DNA from: Flavobacterium weaverense
GTDB lineage: Bacteria > Bacteroidota > Bacteroidia > Flavobacteriales > Flavobacteriaceae
Direction of reading: 5' to 3'
DNA length: 64,000 nt
Assembly: GCF_003688495.1 (NCBI RefSeq)
Contig: NZ_REFH01000009.1
Span: forward strand, 1-64,000
In this document: piece by piece, positions 24,956 to 33,949 of the stretch
Position numbering within the stretch: position 1 is the stretch's first letter
Layout of the letters: each line of letters opens with the position of its first letter
Translations under genes and position numbers: made by a program
The notes under the pieces: generated by a model
Databases searched by the model: none
What the model saw: only the letters and a program-made list of their open reading frames with translations
Told to the model about the DNA's origin: nothing

Positions 24956-27238
24956 ATGAAAAGAATAGTATCCATAATTACCTGCCTTATATCAATCGTA
25001 GTTTTTGCCCAAAAGAAAAATCTTGTTCAATATGTTAAACCTATCATTGGCACTCAGCGAATGGGTCACGTTTATCCTGGTGCTACATCGCCTTTTGGGA
25101 TGGTGCAATTAAGTCCTGATACAGATACAATTCCTTATGCAGTAAAGGGGAAATACAATCCAGATGTTTATAAATACTGCGCAGGTTATCAATATGACGA
25201 TAAAACGATTGTGGGCTTTAGTCATACACATTTTAGTGGAACAGGTCATTCAGATTTGGGTGATTTCCAAGTCATGCCAACTGTTGGAAAATTACAATTA
25301 AATCCTGGAACAGCAGATAAGCCATTGTCTGGTTTTAGATCTTCATTTTCGCATAAAAATGAGGTCGCTGAAGCTGGCTACTATAAAGTAAAGCTCGATG
25401 ATGATAATATTTTAGCTGAATTAACAGCAACTACACGTGTTGGAATGCATCAATATACCTTTCCAAAAACTAACGATGCTCATATAATATTAGATTTAAT
25501 GGCCGGTATTTATAATTATGAGGATAAAAATGTATGGACATTTGTGCGAGTTGTTAATGATACTTTAGTAACAGGTTATAAACAAAATAACGGATGGGGT
25601 AGGACAAGAACTGTATATTTTGCAATGAGTTTTTCAAAACCTTTTAAAGGTTATGGTCAGAAAAATTTTGATACGAAACAAATCTACCGCGGTTTTTGGA
25701 GAAAATTTAACCAAGAACAAAATTTTCCGGAAATAGCGGGTAAGAAAATCAGAATGTACTTTGATTTTGATACAGAAGAAAATGAAAAAGTAAAAATTAA
25801 ATTTGCTTTGTCACCCGTGAGTCAAAAAAATGCAATTGAAAATATGCAAAACGAGATTCCACATTGGGATTTTGAAAAAGTAAAATTGCAGACGCAAGAA
25901 AATTGGAATAATGAATTAAATAAAATTGTAATTGACGCTTCTAATGACAACAAAATTAATTTTTATACCGCAATGTACCATGCTTTTATTAGTCCAACGA
26001 CTTATATGGATACTAATGGAGAATATAAAGGTTTAGATCAAGAGGTGCATAAAGCAGCTGGATTTACAAATTACACTACTTTTTCTTTATGGGATACCTA
26101 CCGCGCGTTGCACCCTTTATTTAATTTGGTTCAAACTAATCGCAATAGTGATATGGTACAATCGATGATAGAACATTACAACCAAAGCACACTGAAAATG
26201 TTACCGATATGGAGTCACTATGCTAATGATAATTGGTGTATGAGCGGCTATCATAGTGTTTCTGTGATTGCAGATGCGATTATTAAAGGAAGTTACAAAG
26301 GTGATGCAAACAAGGCATTAGACGCTTGCGTAGCAACAGCACGAAAGCGAAGTTACGAGAATATTGGTGACTATATTGATAAAGGATATATTGCTGCTGA
26401 GAAAACAGATATTTCCGTTTCAAATACATTAGAGTATTCTTATGATGATTGGACAATAGCGCAACTAGCTAAAAAATTGAACCGACAAGACATCTACAAT
26501 GAATTTATCAAACGCGCTGATCATTGGAAAAACAATTACGATGCTTCAGTTGGTTTTATGCGTCCAAAACTTGCTGATGGAACTTTTAAAAAGGAATTTG
26601 ACGAATTAAGTACACATGGTCAAGGATTCATTGAAGGTAATAGTTGGAATTATAGCTTTTTTGTACCTCATAATCCTACGGCATTAATTGATACGATGGG
26701 AGGCAAAAGCATATTTACAAAAAAACTAGATAACTTATTTACTATGCATTTGCCGGATTCTTTCTTTGCGGAAACAGAAGATATAACCCGTGACGGAATT
26801 ATTGGTGGTTACGTTCATGGAAATGAACCTGCACATCATGTAGCATATTTATACAATTGGACAAATCAGCCTTGGAAAACTCAGGCTCAAGTTCGAAATA
26901 TTATGAAAATGCAATATAAACCGACGCCAGATGGTCTAGGAGGTAATGACGATTGCGGCCAAATGAGTGCTTGGTACATATTTAGTAGTATGGGTTTTTA
27001 TCCCGTTGCGCCAGGTTCTTCTGAATATTCTATTGGAAGTCCATTGGTGAATAATGCTAAGATTAATTTAGAAAATGGTAAAACTTTTGAGATAGTAGTA
27101 AAAAATCAATCTGACAAAAATGTGTTTGTTAAAAGTATTACATTAAATGGCAAATCTGTAAATAATCATTCTATTGACCATAGTGAAATTGTAAAAGGAG
27201 GGAAAATGATTTTTACGATGAGTAATAAACATAACTAG
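24956..27238 (+). CDS. GH92 family alpha-mannosidase, secreted
   Basis: Calcium-dependent, inverting exo-alpha-mannosidase family, common in Bacteroidetes that feed on glycoprotein N-glycans or mannans. A signal peptide (about 1-18, ending VVFAQ) is followed by the N-terminal beta-sandwich with VKPIIGTQRMGHVYPGATSPFGMVQLSPDT. The (alpha/alpha)6 domain holds GNSWNYSFFVPHN, YVHGNEPAHH and GNDDCGQMSAWYIFSSMGFYP, all family signatures; the Asp pair in GNDD belongs to the active site. At 760 aa it is full length. A TATCTTTG -7 element lies at 24913-24920. It is monocistronic and not part of a visible SusCD locus, so the glycan source is unknown. Linkage specificity (alpha-1,2, 1,3, 1,4 or 1,6) cannot be read. 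Confidence 0.92.
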   Translation: MKRIVSIITCLISIVVFAQKKNLVQYVKPIIGTQRMGHVYPGATSPFGMVQLSPDTDTIPYAVKGKYNPDVYKYCAGYQYDDKTIVGFSHTHFSGTGHSDLGDFQVMPTVGKLQLNPGTADKPLSGFRSSFSHKNEVAEAGYYKVKLDDDNILAELTATTRVGMHQYTFPKTNDAHIILDLMAGIYNYEDKNVWTFVRVVNDTLVTGYKQNNGWGRTRTVYFAMSFSKPFKGYGQKNFDTKQIYRGFWRKFNQEQNFPEIAGKKIRMYFDFDTEENEKVKIKFALSPVSQKNAIENMQNEIPHWDFEKVKLQTQENWNNELNKIVIDASNDNKINFYTAMYHAFISPTTYMDTNGEYKGLDQEVHKAAGFTNYTTFSLWDTYRALHPLFNLVQTNRNSDMVQSMIEHYNQSTLKMLPIWSHYANDNWCMSGYHSVSVIADAIIKGSYKGDANKALDACVATARKRSYENIGDYIDKGYIAAEKTDISVSNTLEYSYDDWTIAQLAKKLNRQDIYNEFIKRADHWKNNYDASVGFMRPKLADGTFKKEFDELSTHGQGFIEGNSWNYSFFVPHNPTALIDTMGGKSIFTKKLDNLFTMHLPDSFFAETEDITRDGIIGGYVHGNEPAHHVAYLYNWTNQPWKTQAQVRNIMKMQYKPTPDGLGGNDDCGQMSAWYIFSSMGFYPVAPGSSEYSIGSPLVNNAKINLENGKTFEIVVKNQSDKNVFVKSITLNGKSVNNHSIDHSEIVKGGKMIFTMSNKHN

Positions 27239-27310
27239 ACTTAAACAGTATTAATTAACTTTAGATCGAAAATTGAAAATAATACTTAATTGAATTGTTT
27301 GATTATTTAG

Positions 27311-27337
27311 AGCCTCACAACCGTGAGGCTTTTTTTA
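27311..27337 (+). terminator. Terminator after the GH92 gene
   Basis: Perfect 8-bp stem AGCCTCAC (27311-27318) with GTGAGGCT (27323-27330), AACC loop, seven T. The stem core GCCTCAC/GTGAGGC equals that of the rpsA terminator. Confidence 0.9.
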
Positions 27338-27387
27338 TATAATTTCGTGGTATTTAGTAGCACAGCCATTTGCTTTCTATTCGCTAT

Positions 27388-27459
27388 TAGTCCCGCTTTG
27401 CGCTATATCTTTAATAAGGCTTGATGCCTTATTAAAGGATGCCGCTACAATCGGGGCTA
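27388..27459 (-). repeat. Dispersed hairpin repeat, copy B (72 bp)
   Basis: Reverse orientation relative to copy A. The left flank matches copy A at 22 of 23 bases and the right flank at 19 of 21, but the central stem is different: 12 perfect base pairs (CTTTAATAAGGC with GCCTTATTAAAG) around a 5-nt loop. It lies between the GH92 terminator and the fasciclin gene. The rest of the 369-bp gap 27239-27607 is AT-rich. Confidence 0.85.
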
Positions 27460-27607
27460 TTTGAGTACTTTTTATTTTCAGGAGATTAAAATATTTTGTT
27501 TATAAATATATGATATTCAGCAATTTGAAAAATACTTTCGTTTTTTTAAAACCAAACTCAATCTTAGTGCGTAAATGACTTTATATAACTTAAAAAAATA
27601 GATTATT

Positions 27608-28162
27608 ATGAACACTAGAAAATTTTTATCAGTTGCTTTTATAGCATTAGTATTTGGAGCTACATCATTCGCTCAAAAAACAGTAATGGTTGGTGGAGCA
27701 GCGATGTATCCAACAAAAAACATCGTTGAGAACGCTGTAAATTCTAAAGATCACACTACGCTAGTTGCAGCAGTAAAAGCAGCAGGATTAGTTGAGACAT
27801 TACAAAGTAAAGGACCATTCACGGTTTTTGCTCCAACAAATGCAGCATTTGATAAATTGCCAAAAGGAACAGTTGAAACTTTATTGATGCCAGAAAATTT
27901 AAAAATGTTACAAACAATATTAACGTATCATGTTGTTGCAGGAAAAATGAATTCAATGGACATAGCAAAAGCTATCAAAATGGGTAAAGGAAAAGCAACT
28001 TTGAAAACTGTTAGTGGTGGTACATTAACAGCATGGATGAAAGGAAAATCGTTATACATCACAGATGAAAACGGAAAAAGCGCTAAAGTAACTATTGCTG
28101 ATGTAAACCAATCAAATGGTGTAATTCACGTTGTTGACGCAGTGGTTTTACCAAAAAGTTAA
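27608..28162 (+). CDS. Secreted fasciclin (FAS1) domain protein
   Basis: A 184-aa exported protein with a signal peptide of about 22 residues (ATSFAQ) and one FAS1 domain (about 45-182). Both family blocks are present: H1 in FTVFAPTNAAFDKLP and H2 in VIHVVDAVVLP, with YHVVAGK between. FAS1 domains mediate adhesion or ligand binding on the cell surface or in the periplasm. There is no lipobox, so it is probably soluble or loosely bound. A -7-like TACTTTCG lies at 27533-27540. It is monocistronic with its own terminator. Confidence 0.92.
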   Translation: MNTRKFLSVAFIALVFGATSFAQKTVMVGGAAMYPTKNIVENAVNSKDHTTLVAAVKAAGLVETLQSKGPFTVFAPTNAAFDKLPKGTVETLLMPENLKMLQTILTYHVVAGKMNSMDIAKAIKMGKGKATLKTVSGGTLTAWMKGKSLYITDENGKSAKVTIADVNQSNGVIHVVDAVVLPKS

Positions 28163-28194
28163 TTGTTGATTATAGGTTGATGTTTTATTAGTTA

Positions 28195-28227
28195 AAAAGG
28201 CTCTGCAAAATTTGCAGAGCCTTTTTT
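28195..28227 (+). terminator. Terminator after the fasciclin gene
   Basis: AAAAAGGCTCTGCAAA pairs with TTTGCAGAGCCTTTTT; the GC-rich core is followed by six T. Confidence 0.92.
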
Positions 28228-28230
28228 GTA

Positions 28231-28266
28231 TAAAAAAATCCCATTCACCGAAGCGAATGGGATTTC
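28231..28266 (-). terminator. Terminator of pheT
   Basis: AAATCCCATTC and GAATGGGATTT form an 11-bp stem (28236-28265) with a T-run on the minus strand, 14 bp after the pheT stop. It lies back to back with the fasciclin terminator. Confidence 0.85.
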
Positions 28267-28279
28267 AAAAAAAAAAAAA

Positions 28280-30700
28280 TTATCTTAAACTTGCTCCAAG
28301 TTCAGTTTCAAAATTATTTTGCAATTTACTCATGATTTTATCAATTTGAGTATCAGTCAAAGTTTTTGAACTATCTTGAATTGTAAAGCGTAAAGCGTAT
28401 GATTTTTTACCTTCAGGAAGATTGTTTCCTTCGTATACATCAAATAAGCTAATGTCTTTTAAAAATGATTTCTCTGTCTGTTTTGCAACACTATAGATAC
28501 TTTCATATGTTACACTTTGATCAATTAGTAAAGCTAAATCTCTAGTAACCTCTGGATATTTTGGAATTTCAGTGTATTTAATTTTAGTTGTAACAAGTTT
28601 TAGAATTAAAGCCCAATTAAAATCAGCGTAGAATACTTCTTGTTTAATTCCAAAGTGTTTCAAAATTGATTTTTTAACAACTCCGAGCTCAACTAATGTT
28701 TCCGTACCATATCCAATAGCGATTGCTTCTGAAAATACATCTGAAGTTGCTGGTACATTTTGTGTTTTTGAAATACCTAATCTCGAAAGTATTCCAGTCA
28801 CATATCCTTTAAACAAAAAGAAATCAGATGGCTTTTCTGCTTGAGTCCAACTCTCTTGATTTCTATCTCCAGTCAAAAACATACTTAGATGTTTTTTCTC
28901 TTCGTAACCAGCAAGATAGTTGTGGTAGGTTTTTCCGAATTCAAATAATTTTAAATCCGCATTCTTTCTATTGATGTTATAAGAAACTGCTTCTAATCCT
29001 GAAAATAATAAGGACTGTCTCATTGTAGATAAATCAGCACTTAACGGATTTAACATAGTAACATTATGAGATGCATTTAATTCTGATGAAAGTTCAATGT
29101 ATGAAGCTGTCGTCAACGAATTTGCCATCATTTCATTAAATCCTTGAGAATTTAATTGAGTAGCAATTACATTTTGAACTTTATAATCTTCATTTCTAGG
29201 AGAATTAGATACTGTAGCATTTACTTTTTTCGAAAAGTTAATATTGTTGTATCCATAAACTCTTAGAATTTCTTCTATTACATCAATTTCTCTTTGGACA
29301 TCTACTCTGTAAGCAGGGATTGTTAATCCTAATCCAGCGTCAGAAAAACTATTTACTTTGATATCTAAGGAAACTAATATTTTCTTAATCGTATCTTTTG
29401 GCAATTCTTCTCCAATAATTTTGGCTACTTTACTAAAGTTTAGAAAAACCGTAAAGTCTTCAATTTTCTTAGGATAAACATTAAGAACATCAGATGTGAT
29501 TTCTCCACCTGCAACTTCTTGAATCAGCAAAGCTGCGCGTTTAAGAGCGTATTCCGTGATAGTTGGATCAATACCTCTTTCAAATCTAAAAGAAGCATCA
29601 GTATTTAATTGATGTCTTTTAGCCGACTTACGAATACTTATTGGATTAAAGTAAGCGCTTTCTAAGAAAATAGAAGTTGTGTTTTCTGAAACTCCTGACT
29701 TTTTACCACCAAAAACTCCTGCTAAACATAACGGACCTTTCTCATCACAGATCATCAAATCTTCTTCGTGCAATGTTCTTTCGATATCATCTAAAGTAAC
29801 AAATTTAGTTCCTGCAGGAAGCGTTTGTACTACGATTTTACCGTTTATTTTTGATGCGTCAAATGCGTGTAGTGGTTGACCTAATTCGTGTAATACATAA
29901 TTAGTAACATCTACAATATTATTTTTTGGATTTAATCCAATTGATTTTAATCTATTTTGTAACCAAGCTGGAGAAGGTTTAACTTCAATACCTGAAATAG
30001 TTACACCACAATATCTAGGAGCAAGCTTTGGCTCTTTGACATCAATGTCGATTTTTAGTGTTCTTTTATCAACTCTAAAATTACTAACAGAAGGTGTTAT
30101 TAATTCGACATTAATACCTTTTTGCTGCATTCCTGCTCGCAAGTCACGTGCTGTTCCTAAATGACTCATTGCATCGGCACGATTTGGTGTTAAACCAATT
30201 TCAAAAACTTCATCATTTTCAATTTTAAAAACCGTCGCGGCTGGAGTTCCTGGAATCAATGCTTCATCGAGAACCATAATTCCGTCATGACTTTCACCTA
30301 AACCTAGTTCGTCTTCAGCGCAAATCATTCCGTGGCTTTCCTGTCCACGAATTTTTCCTTTTTTGATAGTAAAAGAAACTCCTTCTTTATCATACAATAC
30401 AGTTCCAATTGTAGCAACAGGCACTTTTTGTCCCGCAGCAACATTATTAGCTCCACATACAATTTGCAATGGAATTCCAGTACCTAAATCTACCGTAGTT
30501 ATTTTCAATCGGTCGGCATCTGGATGCTGAACGCAAGTGAGTACATGTCCAACAACAATTCCTTCTAATCCACCTTTTACGGATTGATATTTCTCAACAA
30601 TTTCCACCTCAAGACCTAGATCTGTTAGCAAAGCTGCAGTCTCTTCTGATTTACAGTCTATTTTAATGAATTGCTTTAACCAGTTGTACGATATTTTCAT
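28280..30700 (-). CDS. pheT: Phenylalanine--tRNA ligase beta subunit
   Basis: Beta chain of the alpha2-beta2 PheRS that charges tRNA-Phe. Domains in order: an N-terminal region with the EMAP/tRNA-binding OB fold (about 40-150, VVGHVLTCVQHPDADRLKI), the B3/B4 editing domain (about 215-395), B5 (about 400-480), the catalytic-core-like region and a C-terminal anticodon-binding FDX-ACB domain (about 710-806, YPEVTRDLALLID). 806 aa is the full length. pheS is not adjacent, which is usual in this group. A -7 TATATTTG reads leftwards at 30729-30722, placing the transcription start about 18 nt before the ATG. Confidence 0.97.
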   Translation of the reverse strand: MKISYNWLKQFIKIDCKSEETAALLTDLGLEVEIVEKYQSVKGGLEGIVVGHVLTCVQHPDADRLKITTVDLGTGIPLQIVCGANNVAAGQKVPVATIGTVLYDKEGVSFTIKKGKIRGQESHGMICAEDELGLGESHDGIMVLDEALIPGTPAATVFKIENDEVFEIGLTPNRADAMSHLGTARDLRAGMQQKGINVELITPSVSNFRVDKRTLKIDIDVKEPKLAPRYCGVTISGIEVKPSPAWLQNRLKSIGLNPKNNIVDVTNYVLHELGQPLHAFDASKINGKIVVQTLPAGTKFVTLDDIERTLHEEDLMICDEKGPLCLAGVFGGKKSGVSENTTSIFLESAYFNPISIRKSAKRHQLNTDASFRFERGIDPTITEYALKRAALLIQEVAGGEITSDVLNVYPKKIEDFTVFLNFSKVAKIIGEELPKDTIKKILVSLDIKVNSFSDAGLGLTIPAYRVDVQREIDVIEEILRVYGYNNINFSKKVNATVSNSPRNEDYKVQNVIATQLNSQGFNEMMANSLTTASYIELSSELNASHNVTMLNPLSADLSTMRQSLLFSGLEAVSYNINRKNADLKLFEFGKTYHNYLAGYEEKKHLSMFLTGDRNQESWTQAEKPSDFFLFKGYVTGILSRLGISKTQNVPATSDVFSEAIAIGYGTETLVELGVVKKSILKHFGIKQEVFYADFNWALILKLVTTKIKYTEIPKYPEVTRDLALLIDQSVTYESIYSVAKQTEKSFLKDISLFDVYEGNNLPEGKKSYALRFTIQDSSKTLTDTQIDKIMSKLQNNFETELGASLR

Positions 30701-30721
30701 TTTACGATTTTATTGAGATTG

Positions 30722-30729
30722 CAAATATA
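30722..30729 (-). promoter_or_regulatory. -7 element of pheT
   Basis: TATATTTG on the minus strand, followed by C, as in TAnnTTTGC. A TTTG 24 bp upstream (30757-30754) could be the -33 box but is further away than the ideal 19 bp. Confidence 0.5.
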
Positions 30730-30886
30730 AGGATTGCATACTGTAGAAAGAAACAAAATTTTTGCTTTTTTGTAACCATTTATAAAAATTTTGAGCCATT
30801 CCAAACAAATAATTGGTAGACAATAATGCAATTAAATGAGAATATACTAAGATAATAACTTTAAAAAAACACATTTGAAAATTTAA

Positions 30887-30919
30887 TGCTACTACTTGAA
30901 TGAATAGTGCTATTACCTT
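30887..30919. promoter_or_regulatory. Direct repeat, candidate AraC-family operator
   Basis: TGCTACTACTT (30887-30897) and TGCTATTACCT (30908-30918) match at 9 of 11 bases and start 21 bp apart, two helical turns, as for AraC-family half-sites. They lie 45-75 bp before the aldehyde dehydrogenase ATG, and the only AraC-type gene nearby is the convergent one at 32922-33848. The link is inference. Confidence 0.35.
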
Positions 30920-30963
30920 AAGAAATTCAGAGCTAAATTTGAGAAAATAAAATATTTAATGGT

Positions 30964-32469
30964 ATGGGAAATATAGTTAAAAGGCCTGAATTCAAGGCAA
31001 AGTATGATAATTTTATAGGAGGAGAATTTGTTCCACCTATTGGCGGACAGTATTTTGATGTTGTTTCTCCCATAGATGGAAAAGTGTTTACTAGAGCAGC
31101 ACATTCGACTAAAGTAGATGTGGATTTTGCAGTTGATAAAGCGCACGAAGCCTTCCAAACCTGGGGAAAAACATCCGCTACAGAGCGAAGTACAGTTTTA
31201 AACAAGATAGCGCAGATTATTGAAGACAATTTGGAATATTTAGCCGCTATTGAAACGGTAGATAATGGAAAAGCAATTCGCGAGACACTTGCTGCTGACA
31301 TGCCATATGCAGCAGATCATTTTAGATATTTTGCTGGTGTAATTAGAGCAGAAGAAAGTTCAATTACAGAGCTTGATGAGGATACAGTTTCTATTGCTTT
31401 AAGCGAACCTTTAGGAGTTATTGCCCAAATTATTCCATGGAACTTTCCAATTTTAATGGCAGTGTGGAAATTAGCACCAGCGCTAGCCGCCGGAAATACA
31501 GTGGTTTTAAAACCTGCAGAAAGTACACCAATTTCAATTTTAGTATTAATGGAATTGATATCAGATGTTCTTCCTGCTGGTGTAATAAATATCGTGAATG
31601 GTTTTGGTGCTGAACTAGGAAGAGCATTGGTAACGAATAAAAAAGTGTCTAAAGCTGCGTTCACAGGTTCAACTCCTACAGGAAGGTTAGTGATGCAATA
31701 TGCAACTGAGAATATAATTCCAGTTACATTAGAATTAGGTGGAAAATCTCCAAATATTTTTATGAAGTCAGTAGGGGATGCTGATGATGCATTTTATGAT
31801 AAAGCGATTGAAGGTGCTGTATTATTTGCATTCAATCAAGGAGAAATATGTACATGTCCTTCAAGACTTTTAGTTCATGAAGATATTTATGAAAAATTTA
31901 TTGCGAGAGTTATCGAGAGAACGGAAGCAATAATAATGGGAAATCCATTGGACAAAACAACTACAATGGGAGCTCAAACCTCACTAGTTCAAAAGGAAAA
32001 GATTCTTAGTTATATAAAATTAGGTAAAGAAGAAGGTGCAGAAGTTTTAACGGGCGGCGAGGAAAATCATCTAGGTGGCGAACTTGCAGGCGGTTATTAC
32101 ATTAAACCAACGCTTTTTAAAGGGAATAATAAAATGCGTATTTTCCAAGAAGAGATTTTTGGACCAGTATTGGCAGTAACGACTTTTAAAACCACTGAAG
32201 AAGCTATTGCTATTGCAAATGATTCGATGTATGGATTAGGTGCTGGAGTTTGGACTCGTGATGCGCACGAAATTTACCAAGTTCCTAGAGCTATTCAAGC
32301 TGGACGTGTTTGGATCAATCAGTATCATTCTTACCCTGCTGGAGCTCCTTTTGGAGGGTATAAACAATCTGGTATTGGACGTGAGAATCACAAGATGATG
32401 TTGGGACATTATCGCCAAACTAAAAACATGCTGATTTCTTATAACAAGAATAAGTTAGGTTTCTTTTGA
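30964..32469 (+). CDS. NAD(P)-dependent aldehyde dehydrogenase, AldB-like
   Basis: Oxidises an aldehyde (probably a short one such as acetaldehyde) to the acid. Catalytic Cys296 lies in FNQGEICTCPSR, a form of the active site shared with E. coli AldB; the general base is Glu257 in LELGGKSPN. The cofactor-binding IIPWNFPILMAVWKLAPALAAGNT block and the C-terminal PFGGYKQSGIGRE block are intact. At 501 aa it is full length. A DUF779 gene follows 75 bp after the stop; this pair is frequent next to AldB/AcoD-type enzymes. The AraC regulator on the other strand probably controls it. Confidence 0.94.
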   Translation: MGNIVKRPEFKAKYDNFIGGEFVPPIGGQYFDVVSPIDGKVFTRAAHSTKVDVDFAVDKAHEAFQTWGKTSATERSTVLNKIAQIIEDNLEYLAAIETVDNGKAIRETLAADMPYAADHFRYFAGVIRAEESSITELDEDTVSIALSEPLGVIAQIIPWNFPILMAVWKLAPALAAGNTVVLKPAESTPISILVLMELISDVLPAGVINIVNGFGAELGRALVTNKKVSKAAFTGSTPTGRLVMQYATENIIPVTLELGGKSPNIFMKSVGDADDAFYDKAIEGAVLFAFNQGEICTCPSRLLVHEDIYEKFIARVIERTEAIIMGNPLDKTTTMGAQTSLVQKEKILSYIKLGKEEGAEVLTGGEENHLGGELAGGYYIKPTLFKGNNKMRIFQEEIFGPVLAVTTFKTTEEAIAIANDSMYGLGAGVWTRDAHEIYQVPRAIQAGRVWINQYHSYPAGAPFGGYKQSGIGRENHKMMLGHYRQTKNMLISYNKNKLGFF

Positions 32470-32544
32470 TAGTAATGATTATTGCTTAATCATAAACCTG
32501 GTAGATTGTAAAATTTGCCAGGTATTATTTTAAAATTAAATACT

Positions 32545-32919
32545 ATGACAAGAAGAATTGACGCGACTGAAAAAGCAGTAGAATTAATAAAAATTTTACA
32601 AGAAAAGCACGTTGATCTAATGTTTTACCAAGCCGGTGGATGTTGTGAAGGAACTCAGCCACAATGTTTTGAAAAAGGTGGTTTTTATCAGCGCATGGGT
32701 GACGTTTGCATTGGTACAATCGAAGATACAGAGTTTTGGGTGGACAATGATTTATTCGAATATTGGAAACATTCTCACTTTACTTTAGATGTCATTGATG
32801 CATTTGGAGTAGGGGGTTTTTCCTTAGAAACACCATTAAAAAAAACATTCCGTATTGAATATAGAATTTTCACGCCTGAAGAGGAGCTATCTTTAGAACC
32901 ATTAAAGTTTATAGAGTAA
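32545..32919 (+). CDS. DUF779 protein, partner of the aldehyde dehydrogenase
   Basis: A 124-aa cytosolic protein of the DUF779 family. Cysteine-rich centre with AGGCCEGTQPQCF, a possible metal or thiol site, then DVCIGTI. I start at ATG 32545 (MTRRIDATEKAVELI); an in-frame TTG at 32515 would add ten residues that look untranslated. The family occurs repeatedly beside aldehyde dehydrogenases of the acetaldehyde/alcohol-oxidising type, but its biochemical function is not known to me. Its stop is 2 bp from the stop of the convergent araC-type gene. Confidence 0.88.
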   Translation: MTRRIDATEKAVELIKILQEKHVDLMFYQAGGCCEGTQPQCFEKGGFYQRMGDVCIGTIEDTEFWVDNDLFEYWKHSHFTLDVIDAFGVGGFSLETPLKKTFRIEYRIFTPEEELSLEPLKFIE

Positions 32920-32921
32920 GA

Positions 32922-33848
32922 TTAGTTGATTATATAAAGTGCTTGGTATTGCTTAGGAGTAATTCCTTCATGTTTTTTAAATAATCGTATAAAGTAATTT
33001 GAATCTTCAAATCCTGATAAATAGCAAACCTCATTAATTTGAATCGTTGGATTTTTAAGTAATTGCTTGGCACATCTTATTTTTTCACTAATTACAAATT
33101 CAATAGGACTCATTCCTAATTCTCTTTTGAATAGTCGATAAAATGAAGTGGTACTCATACAAGCCTTTTCGCTTAGATTCTTTAAACTTATGTTTTCTTT
33201 TAAGTTGGATCGAATGAATTCTACAACTTGTGTGATTGGGTTTTTCGGATCGCTGTATTCACCATCGTTAATTGCTTTCGCAGTTTGAGTTTGGATAATC
33301 CGAATCAATAATTCTTGTAAAGTTAAATCAGCTAATACATCTTTGGTAATCGAAGTACTCATGCATTCTTTTATCAATTTATTGATTGTAGAAGCTAATT
33401 CCACATTATTGTAAAAGAAGTAATTTTGATAGTTGAGTTGCCAGAAATTCGAATTTCCCTCCTTAGGATACCTTTCGTTTAAATAGTGTAAAGTATTTGT
33501 AATCTTAGCATGGTCTATCGCCAAAGCTAAACATTGTGTAGGATTGTTTTTAGAAGCTTCAGGAAAGTCAATTTTCATTTCCACATTAGAAGGGATAACT
33601 ACTGTTTCTCCTGGTAAATAAACAAAACTGGGATCGTCAAAAAGATGCATTACCTTCTTTCCTCTCAACATGCTCGTAACCACAAAGTCATTGAATTTTA
33701 ATGGTACTGATTGAGTAGGTTCATATGTCTCAAAAATATTTAACTCACAGTGATTTAGGGAATAAACGGTTCTATTCTCCACTAATGTTTTTAATGATTT
33801 TTCATTTGATAATGATGGAGGATGTATAAAGGCACGATTACTATTCAT
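32922..33848 (-). CDS. AraC-family transcriptional regulator
   Basis: A 308-aa protein. The N-terminal ~190 residues form a cupin-like sensor region (FNDFVVTSMLRGKKVMHLF, LPGETVVIPSNVEMKIDFP). The C-terminal ~100 residues carry two HTH motifs: NLKENISLKNLSEKACMST with FYRLFKRELGMSP, and QINEVCYLSGFEDSNYFIRLFKK followed by GITPKQY, the AraC signature. It is convergent with the DUF779 gene and is the likely regulator of the aldehyde dehydrogenase operon. The effector is unknown; an aldehyde or alcohol is a reasonable guess. Confidence 0.92.
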   Translation of the reverse strand: MNSNRAFIHPPSLSNEKSLKTLVENRTVYSLNHCELNIFETYEPTQSVPLKFNDFVVTSMLRGKKVMHLFDDPSFVYLPGETVVIPSNVEMKIDFPEASKNNPTQCLALAIDHAKITNTLHYLNERYPKEGNSNFWQLNYQNYFFYNNVELASTINKLIKECMSTSITKDVLADLTLQELLIRIIQTQTAKAINDGEYSDPKNPITQVVEFIRSNLKENISLKNLSEKACMSTTSFYRLFKRELGMSPIEFVISEKIRCAKQLLKNPTIQINEVCYLSGFEDSNYFIRLFKKHEGITPKQYQALYIIN

Positions 33849-33949
33849 AGATTTAAACTTAAAAAAGGCGAAGTTTAAATTTAAGGAAAATAATAGTATG
33901 GATTACAAATGAATTTACTAATTAACAAAAATTAATCATTTGATTAACG

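Noticed and set aside
32515..32544. TTG start extending the DUF779 protein by ten residues
   Set aside because: The added residues show no conservation pattern and ATG 32545 gives the typical start.
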